A DNA stretch of 64,000 nucleotides from Actinomadura sp. NBRC 104425 (GCF_030269545.1 NZ_BSTN01000001.1:513204-577203), one strand, 5' to 3'; shown: positions 52,662-62,088, counted from the stretch's first letter. Numbers and translations are program-made. The notes: generated by a model not told the origin, from the letters alone.

Positions 52662-54290
52662 TCAGCCCATGTGCGGGTAGCGGTAGTCGGTCGGCGGGAC
52701 GAACGTCTCCTTGATCGACCGGGCGTTGACCCAGCGGATCAGGTTGAAGACCGATCCGGCCTTGTCGTTGGTGCCGCTGGCGCGGGCGCCGCCGAACGGC
52801 TGCTGGCCCACCACCGCGCCGGTCGGCTTGTCGTTGATGTAGAAGTTGCCCGCCGCGAAGCGCAGCACCTCGGTGGCCGCGGCGATGGCGGCCCGGTCCC
52901 GCGCGACGACCGCGCCGGTCAGGCCGTACTCGGCGACGCCCTCCAGCTGCCGCAGCATCGCGTCGTAGTCGCCGTCGTCGTAGACGTGCACGCCGAGGAT
53001 GGGGCCGAAGTACTCCTTGGTGAAGATCTCGTCCTCGGGGTCGGACGACTCCAGCACGGTGGGGCGGACGAACCAGCCCTGGGAGTCGTCCAGCTCGCCG
53101 CCGACGAGGATCTTCGCGGTGTCGATGCCGCGGGCGCGTTCGATCGCCGCCCGGTGCTTGGCGAACGCCCGGCCGTCGATGACCGCGCCCATGAACGCCG
53201 ACAGGTCCTCGGCCACGTTGCCCATGGTGAGCGCGGCGACCTCGTCGCAGAAGTCGTCGCGCATGCGCTCCCACAGCGACCGGGGGATGTAGGCGCGGGA
53301 GGCCGCCGAGCACTTCTGCCCCTGGTATTCGAAGGCGCCGCGGATCAGCACGGTCTTCAGCACGTCGATGTCGGCGGACGGGTGGGCCACCACGAAGTCC
53401 TTGCCGCCGGTCTCGCCGACCAGCCGCGGGTAGCCCTTGTAGCCCGCGATGTTCTCGCCGACCGTCCGCCACAGGTGCTGGAACGTGCGGGTGGAGCCGG
53501 TGAAGTGGATGCCGGCCAGCTCGGGGTGGGTGAGCGCGACGTTGGACACCGCCTGCCCGTCGCCCGTCACCAGGTTGATCACGCCCGGGGGCAGCCCGGC
53601 CTCCTCCAGCAGCCGCATGGTGTGGTGCGCGGCCAGCTGCTGGGTGGGCGACGGCTTCCAGATCACCACGTTGCCCATCAGGGCGGGCGCGGTCGGCAGG
53701 TTCCCGGCGATGGCGGTGAAGTTGAACGGGGTGATGGCCACCACGAAGCCCTCCAGCGGCCGGTACTCCATCCGGTTCCACACGCCGGGCGAGGACTCGG
53801 GCTGCTGGGTGTACAGCCGGCGGGCGTAGGCGACGTTGAACCGCCAGAAGTCGATCAGCTCGCAGGCCGAGTCGATCTCGGCCTGCTGCACCGACTTGGA
53901 CTGGCCGAGGATGGTGGCGGCGTTCAGCGTGGCGCGCCACGGGCCGGACGCCAGCTCGGCCGCCCGCAGCAGGATGGCGGCGCGGTCGTCGAACGGCATC
54001 GCGCGCCAGGCGGGCGCGGCCGCGCGGGCGGCGTCGATCGCCGCGCGCACGTCGTCGTCGGTGGCGTTGCCCATTCGGCCGAGCACGTGCGCGCGGTCGT
54101 GCGGCTCGACCACGTCGATGGGCTCGCCGCCGCCCAGCCTGCGCTCGCCCCCGATCGTCATGGTCAGCTCGGTCTCCGCGTCGCCGAGCTCTTTGATCTT
54201 GGCTTCCAGCGCGGCGCGCTCGGGGCTGCCCGGCGGGTACGGCTTGACCGGCTCGTTCACCGGCTCCGGCACGTTGGTGACGGCGTCCAT
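52662..54290 (-). CDS. pruA: L-glutamate gamma-semialdehyde dehydrogenase (PruA type)
   Basis: A 542-residue aldehyde dehydrogenase for the second step of proline degradation, making glutamate from glutamate semialdehyde/P5C with NAD+. Visible are the catalytic Cys in FEYQGQKCSAASRAYI, cofactor-binding ITPFNFTAIAGN and TGSTRTFQHLW, and the C-terminal QQPFGGARASGTNDKAGS. The length fits the stand-alone PruA family. Product glutamate could feed the NAD-GDH at 41.6 kb. No proline dehydrogenase is adjacent. Confidence 0.92.
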   Translation of the reverse strand: MDAVTNVPEPVNEPVKPYPPGSPERAALEAKIKELGDAETELTMTIGGERRLGGGEPIDVVEPHDRAHVLGRMGNATDDDVRAAIDAARAAAPAWRAMPFDDRAAILLRAAELASGPWRATLNAATILGQSKSVQQAEIDSACELIDFWRFNVAYARRLYTQQPESSPGVWNRMEYRPLEGFVVAITPFNFTAIAGNLPTAPALMGNVVIWKPSPTQQLAAHHTMRLLEEAGLPPGVINLVTGDGQAVSNVALTHPELAGIHFTGSTRTFQHLWRTVGENIAGYKGYPRLVGETGGKDFVVAHPSADIDVLKTVLIRGAFEYQGQKCSAASRAYIPRSLWERMRDDFCDEVAALTMGNVAEDLSAFMGAVIDGRAFAKHRAAIERARGIDTAKILVGGELDDSQGWFVRPTVLESSDPEDEIFTKEYFGPILGVHVYDDGDYDAMLRQLEGVAEYGLTGAVVARDRAAIAAATEVLRFAAGNFYINDKPTGAVVGQQPFGGARASGTNDKAGSVFNLIRWVNARSIKETFVPPTDYRYPHMG

Positions 54291-54473
54291 CTGGCGCTCC
54301 CCAAAAGTCCGACATCATCGTCGTACAGCGGCATAGTCACACAAATAGGGAGACTTGCGTCATATGTCGCTTCCTGCCTTCAACGACACGAGACCTACCC
54401 GTTACCGCCGTCCGCGACGCGGTCGGCGGGCGGGCGAAACGGGGCCGACGGGCCGGTGACCGCAGGACGGGGG

Positions 54474-54986
54474 TCAGGGCAGCAGGTCGCCGAGTTCCTG
54501 GGTGGCGTACCAGAGCAGTTCGTGGCCTTCAGCGCCGTCAACGGTGAAGCGAGCGTCCTCGTCGCCGGCCGCGGCGGCGTCCAGGGCGGCCGCGGCGGCG
54601 CCCACGTCGGCGGCCGCGTCCTCGGCGTCCACATGGCCCGAGGCGATCCTGCGCCAGGCGATCGGCGCGGTGACCAGCACGCGGGCGCGGGAGCCCTCGT
54701 CCCCGACGGCGGCGTCGCCGCGCGGGCGCTCCACCGACTGCTCGGGCACCTCGGCCGCCAGCACCACCCGGCGCCGGGGCGCGCCGGGATCGTCGGCGAG
54801 CAGCCGCAGGGACGCGCGTGCGGCGGCGGTCATCGCCGCGTACTCCAGCTCCTCCTGGTCGCCCCCCGCGTACCACTCCCGCAGCGCGGGGGTGACCGCG
54901 TAGGCGGTCAGCGGGGCGGGCCCGATCTCCCGCGCCTCGTGGACGCGGGCCAGGCCGGACAGGGTGGCGGGCACATAGACGCGCAT
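54474..54986 (-). CDS. Conserved actinobacterial protein, DUF6912-like
   Basis: A 170-residue protein, MRVYVPATLSGLARVHEARE, with a beta strand start and an Ala-rich helical remainder (EYAAMTAAARASLRLLADD; FTVDGAEGHELLWYATQELGDLL). Proteins of this look are widespread single-copy actinobacterial proteins; DUF6912 is my best guess from the start and C-terminal WYATQEL. Function unknown. The 183-bp gap towards pruA holds no gene. Confidence 0.62.
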   Translation of the reverse strand: MRVYVPATLSGLARVHEAREIGPAPLTAYAVTPALREWYAGGDQEELEYAAMTAAARASLRLLADDPGAPRRRVVLAAEVPEQSVERPRGDAAVGDEGSRARVLVTAPIAWRRIASGHVDAEDAAADVGAAAAALDAAAAGDEDARFTVDGAEGHELLWYATQELGDLLP

Positions 54987-55054
54987 GACGGTCAGCCAGT
55001 CTGCCAGATCCGCCCTGATCAGTCAGACCGCCGGGCCGCCGGAGCCGGCCGGGC

Positions 55055-55252
55055 TCAGCGCAGCACGCCCAGATCGCGCAGGGCCCCGAGGGTCTCGGCG
55101 GCCTCGCGGTGGTGGATGGCGAGCATGCCGACGGCCTCGGCCGCGCGCACGTTTCAGCGCAGCACGCCCAGATCGCGCAGGGCCCCGAGGGTCTCGGCGG
55201 CCTCGCGGTGGTGGATGGCGAGCATGCCGACGGCCTCGGCCGCGCGCACGTT
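55055..55252. repeat. Perfect 99-bp tandem duplication at a gene end
   Basis: 55055-55153 and 55154-55252 are identical. The unit is exactly 33 codons and spans the end of the HAD gene including its stop. The gene stops in the copy nearer its body, so the second copy is an untranslated in-frame tail. Confidence 0.92.
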
Positions 55253-55792
55253 GTGGTCGATGTCGTCGATGAACACGCACTCGGCGGGGGTGAGGCCGAG
55301 CAGGTCGACGGCGTGCCGGAAGATCCGCTCGTCCGGCTTGCGCATGCCCACCTCGCAGGAGATGACCACCGCGTCGAACAGCTCGGCGAACAGGTCGCGC
55401 GGGTATTCGTTGCCCCACGAGTTGGACAGCAGGGCGGTGCGCACGCCCGCCGCGCGGACGTCCCGCAGCGCCTCGTACATCGCCTCCACCGGGGTGAACG
55501 CGGCGAACATGCGGGAGATCAGGCCCTCGTGGGGCACCGGGTCGCCGTCCACGGTCAGCAGCTCGGCGGCCAGCATCCGCTCGAACTCGGCCGGGTCCAG
55601 CGTGCCGTCCTCCAGCCCGTGGACGGGGTTGCGGCCGTCGCCGTCATAGGCCTGCCGGATCCATTCGCCCATCACCGACAGGTAGCGGTCCGCGTCGATG
55701 CGGTCAGCGGCCAGCCACGCCCGGATCGCCTCGCCGAGAGGGGAGGTCAGCACGCCGCCCCAGTCGGTGATCACAGCTTTGACGGTCGTCAC
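55154..55792 (-). CDS. HAD-IA family hydrolase
   Basis: A 212-residue HAD phosphatase-like protein. Motif I is ITDWGGVLTSP (here the first Asp is present and the second position is Gly, as in epoxide hydrolase N-terminal-like HADs). Motif II ALLSNSWG, Lys in GMRKPDERIF, motif IV FIDDIDHNVRAAEAVGM. The stop lies at the junction of a perfect tandem duplication. Substrate unknown. Confidence 0.83.
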   Translation of the reverse strand: MTTVKAVITDWGGVLTSPLGEAIRAWLAADRIDADRYLSVMGEWIRQAYDGDGRNPVHGLEDGTLDPAEFERMLAAELLTVDGDPVPHEGLISRMFAAFTPVEAMYEALRDVRAAGVRTALLSNSWGNEYPRDLFAELFDAVVISCEVGMRKPDERIFRHAVDLLGLTPAECVFIDDIDHNVRAAEAVGMLAIHHREAAETLGALRDLGVLR

Positions 55793-55856
55793 GCCGCCGA
55801 TCGTAAGTGATGACCGATTCTGGGCGAAGGCCCGGTCTGTGGGGGACCATTGCGGA

Positions 55857-56486
55857 ATGCTGACCGCCTATCTCGGACTCTGCCTGCTGATCACTCTGAC
55901 TCCGGGCCTGGACACGGCCGTGGTCACCCGCAGCGTCCTGCTGCGCGGCACCCGCGCCGGGATGCTGACCGCGGCCGGATGCGCGCTCGGCCTGCTGGTG
56001 CACGCCACCGCCGTCGCGCTCGGCCTGGCCACGCTGCTGGCCCGCAGCGCCGTCGCGTTCGAGGCGGTGAAACTGACCGGGGCCGCGCTGCTGGCCTTCC
56101 TCGGCCTGCGCGCGCTGTGGGACGCCCGCCGCCACCGCGGATCCGCCGACGAGCAGCCGCCCGCCGAGCCGGCCGGGCGGCCCGGCCGCGGGGAACGCTG
56201 GGCGTTCGCGGCCGGGCTGCTCACCAACCTCACCAATCCCAAGGCGACCCTGTTCTTCCTGGCCGCGCTGCCGCAGTTCCTGCCGGACGACCCGGCGCGG
56301 GCGCTGCCGGTCGCGCTGGGCCTGGCCGCCATCGCCGTCGTCTTCAGCATGGCCGGGCTCGGCCTGTGGGCGCTCGGCCTGGGACGCGTGCGCCGGATCG
56401 CGATGGCGCCGCGTTTCCGCCGGATCCAGGAGCGGGTGCTGGGCGTCACGCTGATCGGGCTGGGCGTCCGCGTCGCGACCGAATAG
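55857..56486 (+). CDS. LysE-family amino-acid exporter
   Basis: A 209-residue membrane protein with the LysE/RhtB pattern: N-terminal LLITLTPGLDTAVVTRSVL, GCALGLLVHATAVALGLATLL and FLTNP-like LTNLTNPKATLFFLAALPQF. Five to six helices. Exports amino acids or similar small molecules by proton antiport. Divergent from the HAD gene; short spacing. Confidence 0.85.
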   Translation: MLTAYLGLCLLITLTPGLDTAVVTRSVLLRGTRAGMLTAAGCALGLLVHATAVALGLATLLARSAVAFEAVKLTGAALLAFLGLRALWDARRHRGSADEQPPAEPAGRPGRGERWAFAAGLLTNLTNPKATLFFLAALPQFLPDDPARALPVALGLAAIAVVFSMAGLGLWALGLGRVRRIAMAPRFRRIQERVLGVTLIGLGVRVATE

Positions 56487-56588
56487 ACCCTGAACCGAAT
56501 AGATGCCGAATAGACCCTGCCGAATGAACCCCGCCGGATGAACCCCGCCGGATGAACCGCGCCGGATGAACCCCGCCGAATGAACTGT
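56478..56588 (+). repeat. 14-bp minisatellite at the exporter 3' end
   Basis: Five near-identical units of GCCGGATGAACCCC (variants GCCGAATGAACCCC) at 56519-56588, preceded by related CCGAATAG/ACCCTG elements that include the exporter stop. The rest of the 273-bp gap to murQ (to 56759) shows nothing else. Confidence 0.8.
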
Positions 56589-56759
56589 CGCCGCGCGACG
56601 CCGACCGCACGGCCGCCGGCCCGTGCGGCGCGGCGTGCGCGGAACCGCTCCGGCCCCCCATGCCGTGCCCGCCGGACGCGGCCATGCGGCCGCACGGCGG
56701 CGGCACCGGAGCGAACGGCCGCGGGTGTCACGCCGTCGTCTGTTCCCGCGGTCGCGCCG

Positions 56760-57656
56760 TCACGCGGACCGCAGCCGCTGCAGCGCCTCGCGCACTCCCC
56801 CGTCGGCCTCCTCCAGCACCGCCGTCGCGCGCGCGGCGGGCACCTCGCCGAGCAGCGAGACCAGCGCCACGCGGGTGTCACCGCCCGCCTCGGCGAGCGC
56901 TTTCTCGCAGGTGCGGGCGTCCATGCCGGTGGCCTCGATGAGGATGCGCACCAGCCGGGCGCGCAGCTTGCCGTTGAGCGCGTTGACGCTGACCATCAGG
57001 TTGGAGTAGGTGCGGCCCAGCCTGACCATCAGCGTGGTGGAGAAGGAGTTGAGCACCAGCTTGGTGGCGGTGCCCGCCTTCATCCGGGTGGACCCGCTGA
57101 TCACCTCCGGTCCGGTGGCCAGGGCTATGTGGATCTCCACCTCGTCGCCGTAGGGCGTGCGCGGGTTGCAGCTGATCAGCGCGGTGCGCGCCCCGGCGGC
57201 CGTGGCCGCGCGCAGCGCGCCCACCACGTAGGGGGTGCGGCCGCTGGCCGCGATGCCGATCGCCACGTCGCCCGCGGCCACCTCGGCGGCGTCCCGGGCG
57301 CCCTGCTCGTCGTCGTCCTCGACATGGGACACCGCCTGCGCCAGCGCCCCGGGGCCGCCGGCGTGGTGCGCCACCACCCGGCCCCAGATGCCGAACGTGG
57401 GCGGCAGCTCGGCGGCGTCGAGCGCGGCCAGCCGCCCCGACGTCCCGGCGCCGAAGTAGTGCACCCGGCCGCCGGCGCGCAGCGACTCGACCGCCACGTC
57501 CACCAGCCGGGCGATCTCGGGCAGGACGGCCGCCACGACCACGGGGACCGTGGCGTCCTCGGTGTTGATCAGCCTGAGCACCTCAAGGGTGGGCAGGGTG
57601 TCGACGTCGAGGGTCCGCGGGTTGCGGCCCTCGGTGGGCAGATCGCAGTCGATCAC
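56760..57656 (-). CDS. murQ: N-acetylmuramic acid 6-phosphate etherase
   Basis: A 298-residue SIS-domain lyase that removes lactate from MurNAc-6P to give GlcNAc-6P in the cytosol. The signature GAGTSGRLAALDAAELPPTFG-like block (GTSGRLAALDAAELPPTFG) has the catalytic Glu, with later GDVAIGIAASGRTPYV and GSTRMKAGTATKLVLN. Its ATG overlaps the murR stop by 4 nt. Part of the peptidoglycan recycling block. Confidence 0.94.
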   Translation of the reverse strand: MIDCDLPTEGRNPRTLDVDTLPTLEVLRLINTEDATVPVVVAAVLPEIARLVDVAVESLRAGGRVHYFGAGTSGRLAALDAAELPPTFGIWGRVVAHHAGGPGALAQAVSHVEDDDEQGARDAAEVAAGDVAIGIAASGRTPYVVGALRAATAAGARTALISCNPRTPYGDEVEIHIALATGPEVISGSTRMKAGTATKLVLNSFSTTLMVRLGRTYSNLMVSVNALNGKLRARLVRILIEATGMDARTCEKALAEAGGDTRVALVSLLGEVPAARATAVLEEADGGVREALQRLRSA

Positions 57657-58627
57657 CGACGCCTCCGGTCGGGTCGTACGGTCCGGCCGCGGACCGCCTC
57701 GTACGTGGCCTCCAGGGCCTTGCGGGTGGTGCCGTAGGTTCGCTGCGCCACGCCGACGAACACGCAGTCGACCACGGTCAGCTGCGCCAGCCGGCTGGCG
57801 GTCGCCCCCGAGCGGAACGTGGTCTCACGCGCCGCCGTCGTGAGCACCAGATCCGCCACCTCGGTGATGGGGGACTTGGGGAAGTTGGTCAGGGCCACGG
57901 TGGTCGCCCCCCTGTTCTTGGCGACCTCCAGCGCGTCGATGGTCTCCACCGTCGCGCCGGAGTGGGAGATGCCGATCGCCACGTCGCCCGGCTTCAGCAC
58001 CGCGGCGCTGGTGAGCATGATGTGGGCGTCGGCCCAGGCGTAGCAGACGCGGCCGATGCGGTGCAGTTTCTGCTGGAAGTCCTTGGCGACGAAGGCGCTG
58101 GCGCCGACCCCGTAGACGTCCACCCGGTCGGCGGCGACGATCGCGTCGACGACCTGCTCGAGCATCTTGATGTCGAGCTGCGCCGCGGTCTCCTCCACGG
58201 CCCTGGCGTCGGCGAAGGTCACCTTCTCCACGATCTGCTCAAGGGAGTCGTCGGGACTGATGTCGCTGCCGATGACCCGTCCTCCGGTGGCGCTCTGCGC
58301 CCGGCCCGCCTCCGTCGCCAGGGTCAGTCGGAGCTCTGGATACCCATGAAACCCGATCGCCCGGCAGAACCTGATGACAGTGGTCTCGGAGGTGCCACAG
58401 GTCTGGGCGAGTTCGGTGATGGTGGAGTTGGCGACGCCTTCCGGGTCGTCGATCACGCGCTGCGCGACACGCCGCTCCGCGGGAGGCAGGGAGGGCAGCA
58501 GGGAGCGCACCCGCACGACGGTGCTGAGCGGTGTCGCCTCCTTCCGCGTCTCCTGTGGTGCCGCGTCGGTACGGGTTGCGCCGGCGGTTCCGGCACCCCC
58601 CGCCTCTGGGCTGGTGGGTTTCCTCAT
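57653..58627 (-). CDS. murR: MurR/RpiR-family regulator
   Basis: A 324-residue regulator. The N-terminal RpiR helix-turn-helix (about residues 45-115; ITELAQTCGTSETTVIRFCRAIGF) is followed by a SIS domain (about 145-290; YGVGASAFVAKDFQQKL, AIGISHSGATVETIDAL) that senses phosphosugars, probably MurNAc-6P or GlcNAc-6P. Divergent from the sugar kinase and coupled to murQ. A perfect palindrome lies a few bases upstream of its start, suggesting autoregulation. Confidence 0.88.
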   Translation of the reverse strand: MRKPTSPEAGGAGTAGATRTDAAPQETRKEATPLSTVVRVRSLLPSLPPAERRVAQRVIDDPEGVANSTITELAQTCGTSETTVIRFCRAIGFHGYPELRLTLATEAGRAQSATGGRVIGSDISPDDSLEQIVEKVTFADARAVEETAAQLDIKMLEQVVDAIVAADRVDVYGVGASAFVAKDFQQKLHRIGRVCYAWADAHIMLTSAAVLKPGDVAIGISHSGATVETIDALEVAKNRGATTVALTNFPKSPITEVADLVLTTAARETTFRSGATASRLAQLTVVDCVFVGVAQRTYGTTRKALEATYEAVRGRTVRPDRRRR

Positions 58628-58629
58628 GG

Positions 58630-58642
58630 AAGAAATTTTCTT
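58630..58642. promoter_or_regulatory. Candidate MurR operator
   Basis: Perfect 13-bp palindrome AAGAAATTTTCTT between the divergent murR and kinase genes, beginning 3 nt upstream of the murR start. The AT-rich GAAA-N-TTTC core stands out strongly from the GC-rich background. Confidence 0.6.
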
Positions 58643-58688
58643 ACTGGACAGATGTCACGTCAACGGTAGAAAGGGCTACCGTCGGCAT

Positions 58689-59858
58689 GTGTTGACCCAT
58701 TTGGCCGGTCCATACGTGATCGGTATTGACGCGGGTGGCACGAAAACCCGCTGTGTCGTTCTCACGCTCGGGGGAGCAATCGCCGGAGTGGGAATGGGCC
58801 CTGGGGCCAACCCCAACTCCGGGGGCGACACCGCGGGGGCGCTCACCACGGCCCTGCAGGAGGCACTGGGCACCGTGGACCGTTCTTTGATCCTCTCCGG
58901 CGTTTTCGGGATCGCCGGCGCTGGATCGGCGGGCCGTCCCGCCGCCGTCACGGCGGCGCGGCGGGCATGGCAGGCGGTCGGGCTGCGCGGAGCGCCCGCC
59001 GTCGTGACGGACATCGCGGTGGCGTTCGCCGCCGGGACCGACGCGTCCAAGGGCATCGTGGTGTTCTCCGGCACCGGCGCCGGCGCCGCGGTGATCAGCG
59101 ACGGCGCGATCGTGCAGCGCGCCGACGGCTACGGCTGGCTGGTCGGCGACGAGGGCTCGGCGGTGTGGCTGGGCAAGGAGGCGGTCCGGGCGGCGCTGGC
59201 CGCCTTCGACGGCCGCGGCTCCCCCACCCTGCTGACCGAATCGGTGCCCCGGGCGCTGCTCGGGGCGGCGGTGGTCGCCGAGCTGAGCGCGGCCGCCCCG
59301 CGGCGGGCGCCGCGGCGGCGGACGCTGGCCCTGGCCGGCGCGCCGTCCTCCGGTGCGCCGGGGCACGGCCGCCGGTCGGGCACCGCGGTGCTGGACGACA
59401 CCGCGTTCGGCCGGCCGCCCGGCGGGGCCGAACCGCCGGACCCGGACCGGGCGGGACCCGCCAGCGCGCCGCCCGAGTGCGCGCCGAACCCGCAGCTCGC
59501 CCAGGCCATCATCAAGGAGGTCTACGGCCGCCCGGTCGCGGCCCTCGGCCGGCTCGGGCCGGTCGTCGCCGCGGCGGCGGACGCGGGCGACCCGGTGGCC
59601 CGGCGCATCACCCGGGAGGCCGCCGAATGGCTGCTGCGCGATGTGGACGCGGTGCGCCCGGCCCTGCCGGACCCGTGCGCGCCGGTCGTGATGCACGGAT
59701 CGGTGCTGCGCAACGGTCCCGTCGCCGACGCCGTGCGGGCCGGGCTGCGCGCCCGCTTCGCGGCCGACCCGCGCAGCGCGGGTGACGCTGCCGTCGGGGC
59801 GGCCGGGCTGGCCCTGCGCCGCCTCGGCTTCCCGCTGCCGCCGCCGCAACCCGGCTGA
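58689..59858 (+). CDS. BadF/NagK-type amino-sugar kinase
   Basis: A 389-residue ASKHA kinase, probably phosphorylating GlcNAc or MurNAc. Phosphate-1 motif VIGIDAGGTKTRCVV, phosphate-2 VVFSGTGAGAAVI, DGYGWLVGDEGSAVWLGKEA, and adenosine motif VVMHGSVLRNGP. Between about residues 205 and 275 is a Pro/Arg/Ala-rich insert (RRAPRRRTLALAGAPSS...) absent from typical family members. A GTG at 58689 right before the fold is chosen; an ATG at 58626 overlapping the operator is less likely. Divergent from murR. Confidence 0.83.
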   Translation: MLTHLAGPYVIGIDAGGTKTRCVVLTLGGAIAGVGMGPGANPNSGGDTAGALTTALQEALGTVDRSLILSGVFGIAGAGSAGRPAAVTAARRAWQAVGLRGAPAVVTDIAVAFAAGTDASKGIVVFSGTGAGAAVISDGAIVQRADGYGWLVGDEGSAVWLGKEAVRAALAAFDGRGSPTLLTESVPRALLGAAVVAELSAAAPRRAPRRRTLALAGAPSSGAPGHGRRSGTAVLDDTAFGRPPGGAEPPDPDRAGPASAPPECAPNPQLAQAIIKEVYGRPVAALGRLGPVVAAAADAGDPVARRITREAAEWLLRDVDAVRPALPDPCAPVVMHGSVLRNGPVADAVRAGLRARFAADPRSAGDAAVGAAGLALRRLGFPLPPPQPG

Positions 59859-60408
59859 TCCGCCGGCCGTCCCGTCCGTCCGACAGCCGTTCCCCGTCCC
59901 GCCGAACTCTTCCGCTCCTCTTGCGGACCGCGGGAGCCCATGAGCCCCGCGAGCACCCGAGTGCCACACAATCCCGCGTCATCTGCGCCACTTCGCGCTG
60001 AGACCGGCGAAGCGCCCGCCGGCTGAGCGATCCGCTCCGGCCGCGACGCGCCACCTGATGAATCCCGAAACGAGCGCGCCGCGCCGGTTCTATCCGGCCG
60101 ATCGCCGCGCCGAGCGCTCTCCCCCGACGCCACGCGCAACGCGACCACGGCCATGCCCTGGCCCGACGCTGCCCTGAAAGCGGGCTGCAGACGCGCCGAA
60201 GGCCGCGTGGACGCGACCTGACCGCCGCCGCGCATACCCTCGAAGCGCCGGCGCGGCCGGGCGGCGGCGTCCGGCGCGGGCCGGACGGCAACGGCAGCAG
60301 AAAAGATCGTTGACCGGCGGCGGGTCGACACGGCCCCGGACGCGGGTTACGGTCGCCAGGATCGATCACGAAGCGGAATCGACAGACCACGTCGGGGGGC
60401 CTGGTCCA
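59859..60408. other. Gene-free 550-bp stretch
   Basis: No coding frame with actinomycete codon bias, no clear repeat and no strong hairpin was seen. The end near 60408 must contain the promoter of the GH3 gene. Confidence 0.5.
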
Positions 60409-62088
60409 GTGCGTGCTTCACGTTCACTCGCACTCGTCACGGCGGTCGCGACGGCGCTCGGCGCGTCGCTGGCCGGCTGCGGTGGCGGCGACTCCGAAGA
60501 CAAGGACGAACCGGCCGCGACCAAGACCGCGGGGGCGGGCCGGTCTTCCGGGGCCGCCGCGTCCCAGGCCCCGCGCCAGACCGCGGGCGCCTGGATCCCC
60601 CAGTACGTCGCCTCGATGGGCGTCCGCGAGAAGGTGGGGCAGCTGTTCGTCCCCGCCTTCCCCGACGCCGCCACCGCCAAGACGATGATCAAGCAGTACC
60701 ACGTCGGCGGCCTGATCTTCTTCCCCGCCAACCTGCGCTCGCCGCGCGCGACCGCCGAGCTGGCCAACTCGCTGCAGGAGACCTCCAAGGTCCCGCTGCT
60801 GCTCGCCGTGGACGAGGAGCAGGGCAAGGTGTCGCGCGCGTCGTTCCTCACCCGCTTCCCCGGCAACATGGCGCTCGGCGCGACCGGCCGCCCGGCCGAC
60901 GCGCAGGCCGCGGCCCGGGTCACCGGGTCCGAGCTGCGCGCGGTGGGCATCAACCAGAACTTCGCGCCGGTCGCCGACGTCAACGTCAACCCGGCCAACC
61001 CGGTGATCGGCGTGCGGTCGTTCGGCGCCGATCCCGCACTGGTGTCGCGGATGCTGGGCGCGGCGGTCGCGGGCTACCAGTCGGCGGGCGTCGCCGCCAC
61101 GGCCAAGCACTTCCCCGGGCACGGCGACACCGCCACCGACAGCCACACCGGCCTGCCCGTGATCAGGCACACGCGCGCGCAGTGGGAGCGGCTGGACGCG
61201 CCGCCGTTCCGCGCCGCGGTGTCGGCCGGGGCGGACGCCGTCATGTCGGCGCACATCGTGGTGCCGGGCCTGGACCGGTCCGGCGACCCGGCCACGCTGT
61301 CGCGCACGGTGCTGACCGGGCTGCTGCGCGGCTCCCTCGGCTTCCGCGGCGTCATCGTCACCGACTCGCTGCAGATGCAGGGCGCCAAGGTGCGGTACTC
61401 GCCGGGCGTCACCGCCGTGCGCGCGGTCAACGCCGGCGCCGACCAGCTGCTCATGCCGCCCAGCCTGCCGACGGCCTACAACGCGGTGCTGGCCGCCGTG
61501 CGCAGCGGGCAGATCTCCCGCAAGCGGCTGGACGAGGCCGTCACCCGCATCCTGCGGATGAAGGAGCAGCGCGGGCTGTTCCAGCACGCCGACACCGACG
61601 CGGCGCGCGCGGACGCCTCGGTCCGCACGGCGGCCAACCGGGCCGTGGCGCGGCAGGTCGCCGAACACTCGGTCACGCTCGTCCGCAACGACCGGGGGCT
61701 GCTGCCGCTGAAGGGCAAGACCGTTCACGTCACCGGCCCCAGGAGCGCCGCGCTGGCCGCGGCGCTGCGCCGCCAGGGCGTGCAGGTGGCTGCCACGCCG
61801 CAGGCCGCCGACGTCGCGGTGCTGACCACCGTCGACGCCGGGGCCGCCACCGCCGCCCGGGTGCGGGCGCTGCGTCCCAAGCCGGTCGTGGTGGCCGCGC
61901 TGGGACGCCCCTACGACCTGGACTCCGCCCAGCAGGCGTCCGCCACGCTGGCCACCTACTCGTCGGCGACGGTGTCGGTGCAGGCGCTCGCCGAAGTGCT
62001 GACGGGCGCGATCAACCCGTCCGGCAAGCTGCCGGTGAAGGCGGGAGGCAAGCCCATCGGCCACGGCCTGTCCTACCGCCCCGCCTGA
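60409..62088 (+). CDS. GH3 lipoprotein, NagZ-like beta-N-acetylglucosaminidase
   Basis: A 559-residue exported enzyme. Signal and lipobox (GASLAGC), then a GH3 TIM barrel at about 65-400 with KHFPGHGDTATDSH (the Asp-His catalytic dyad loop diagnostic of NagZ) and nucleophile Asp in VIVTDSLQMQGA. A C-terminal GH3 domain (about 420-555) follows. It should remove terminal GlcNAc from muropeptides outside the membrane, supplying substrates for the adjacent kinase and MurQ. GTG start with GGGGGG upstream; an upstream start would add a poor N-terminus. Confidence 0.88.
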   Translation: MRASRSLALVTAVATALGASLAGCGGGDSEDKDEPAATKTAGAGRSSGAAASQAPRQTAGAWIPQYVASMGVREKVGQLFVPAFPDAATAKTMIKQYHVGGLIFFPANLRSPRATAELANSLQETSKVPLLLAVDEEQGKVSRASFLTRFPGNMALGATGRPADAQAAARVTGSELRAVGINQNFAPVADVNVNPANPVIGVRSFGADPALVSRMLGAAVAGYQSAGVAATAKHFPGHGDTATDSHTGLPVIRHTRAQWERLDAPPFRAAVSAGADAVMSAHIVVPGLDRSGDPATLSRTVLTGLLRGSLGFRGVIVTDSLQMQGAKVRYSPGVTAVRAVNAGADQLLMPPSLPTAYNAVLAAVRSGQISRKRLDEAVTRILRMKEQRGLFQHADTDAARADASVRTAANRAVARQVAEHSVTLVRNDRGLLPLKGKTVHVTGPRSAALAAALRRQGVQVAATPQAADVAVLTTVDAGAATAARVRALRPKPVVVAALGRPYDLDSAQQASATLATYSSATVSVQALAEVLTGAINPSGKLPVKAGGKPIGHGLSYRPA

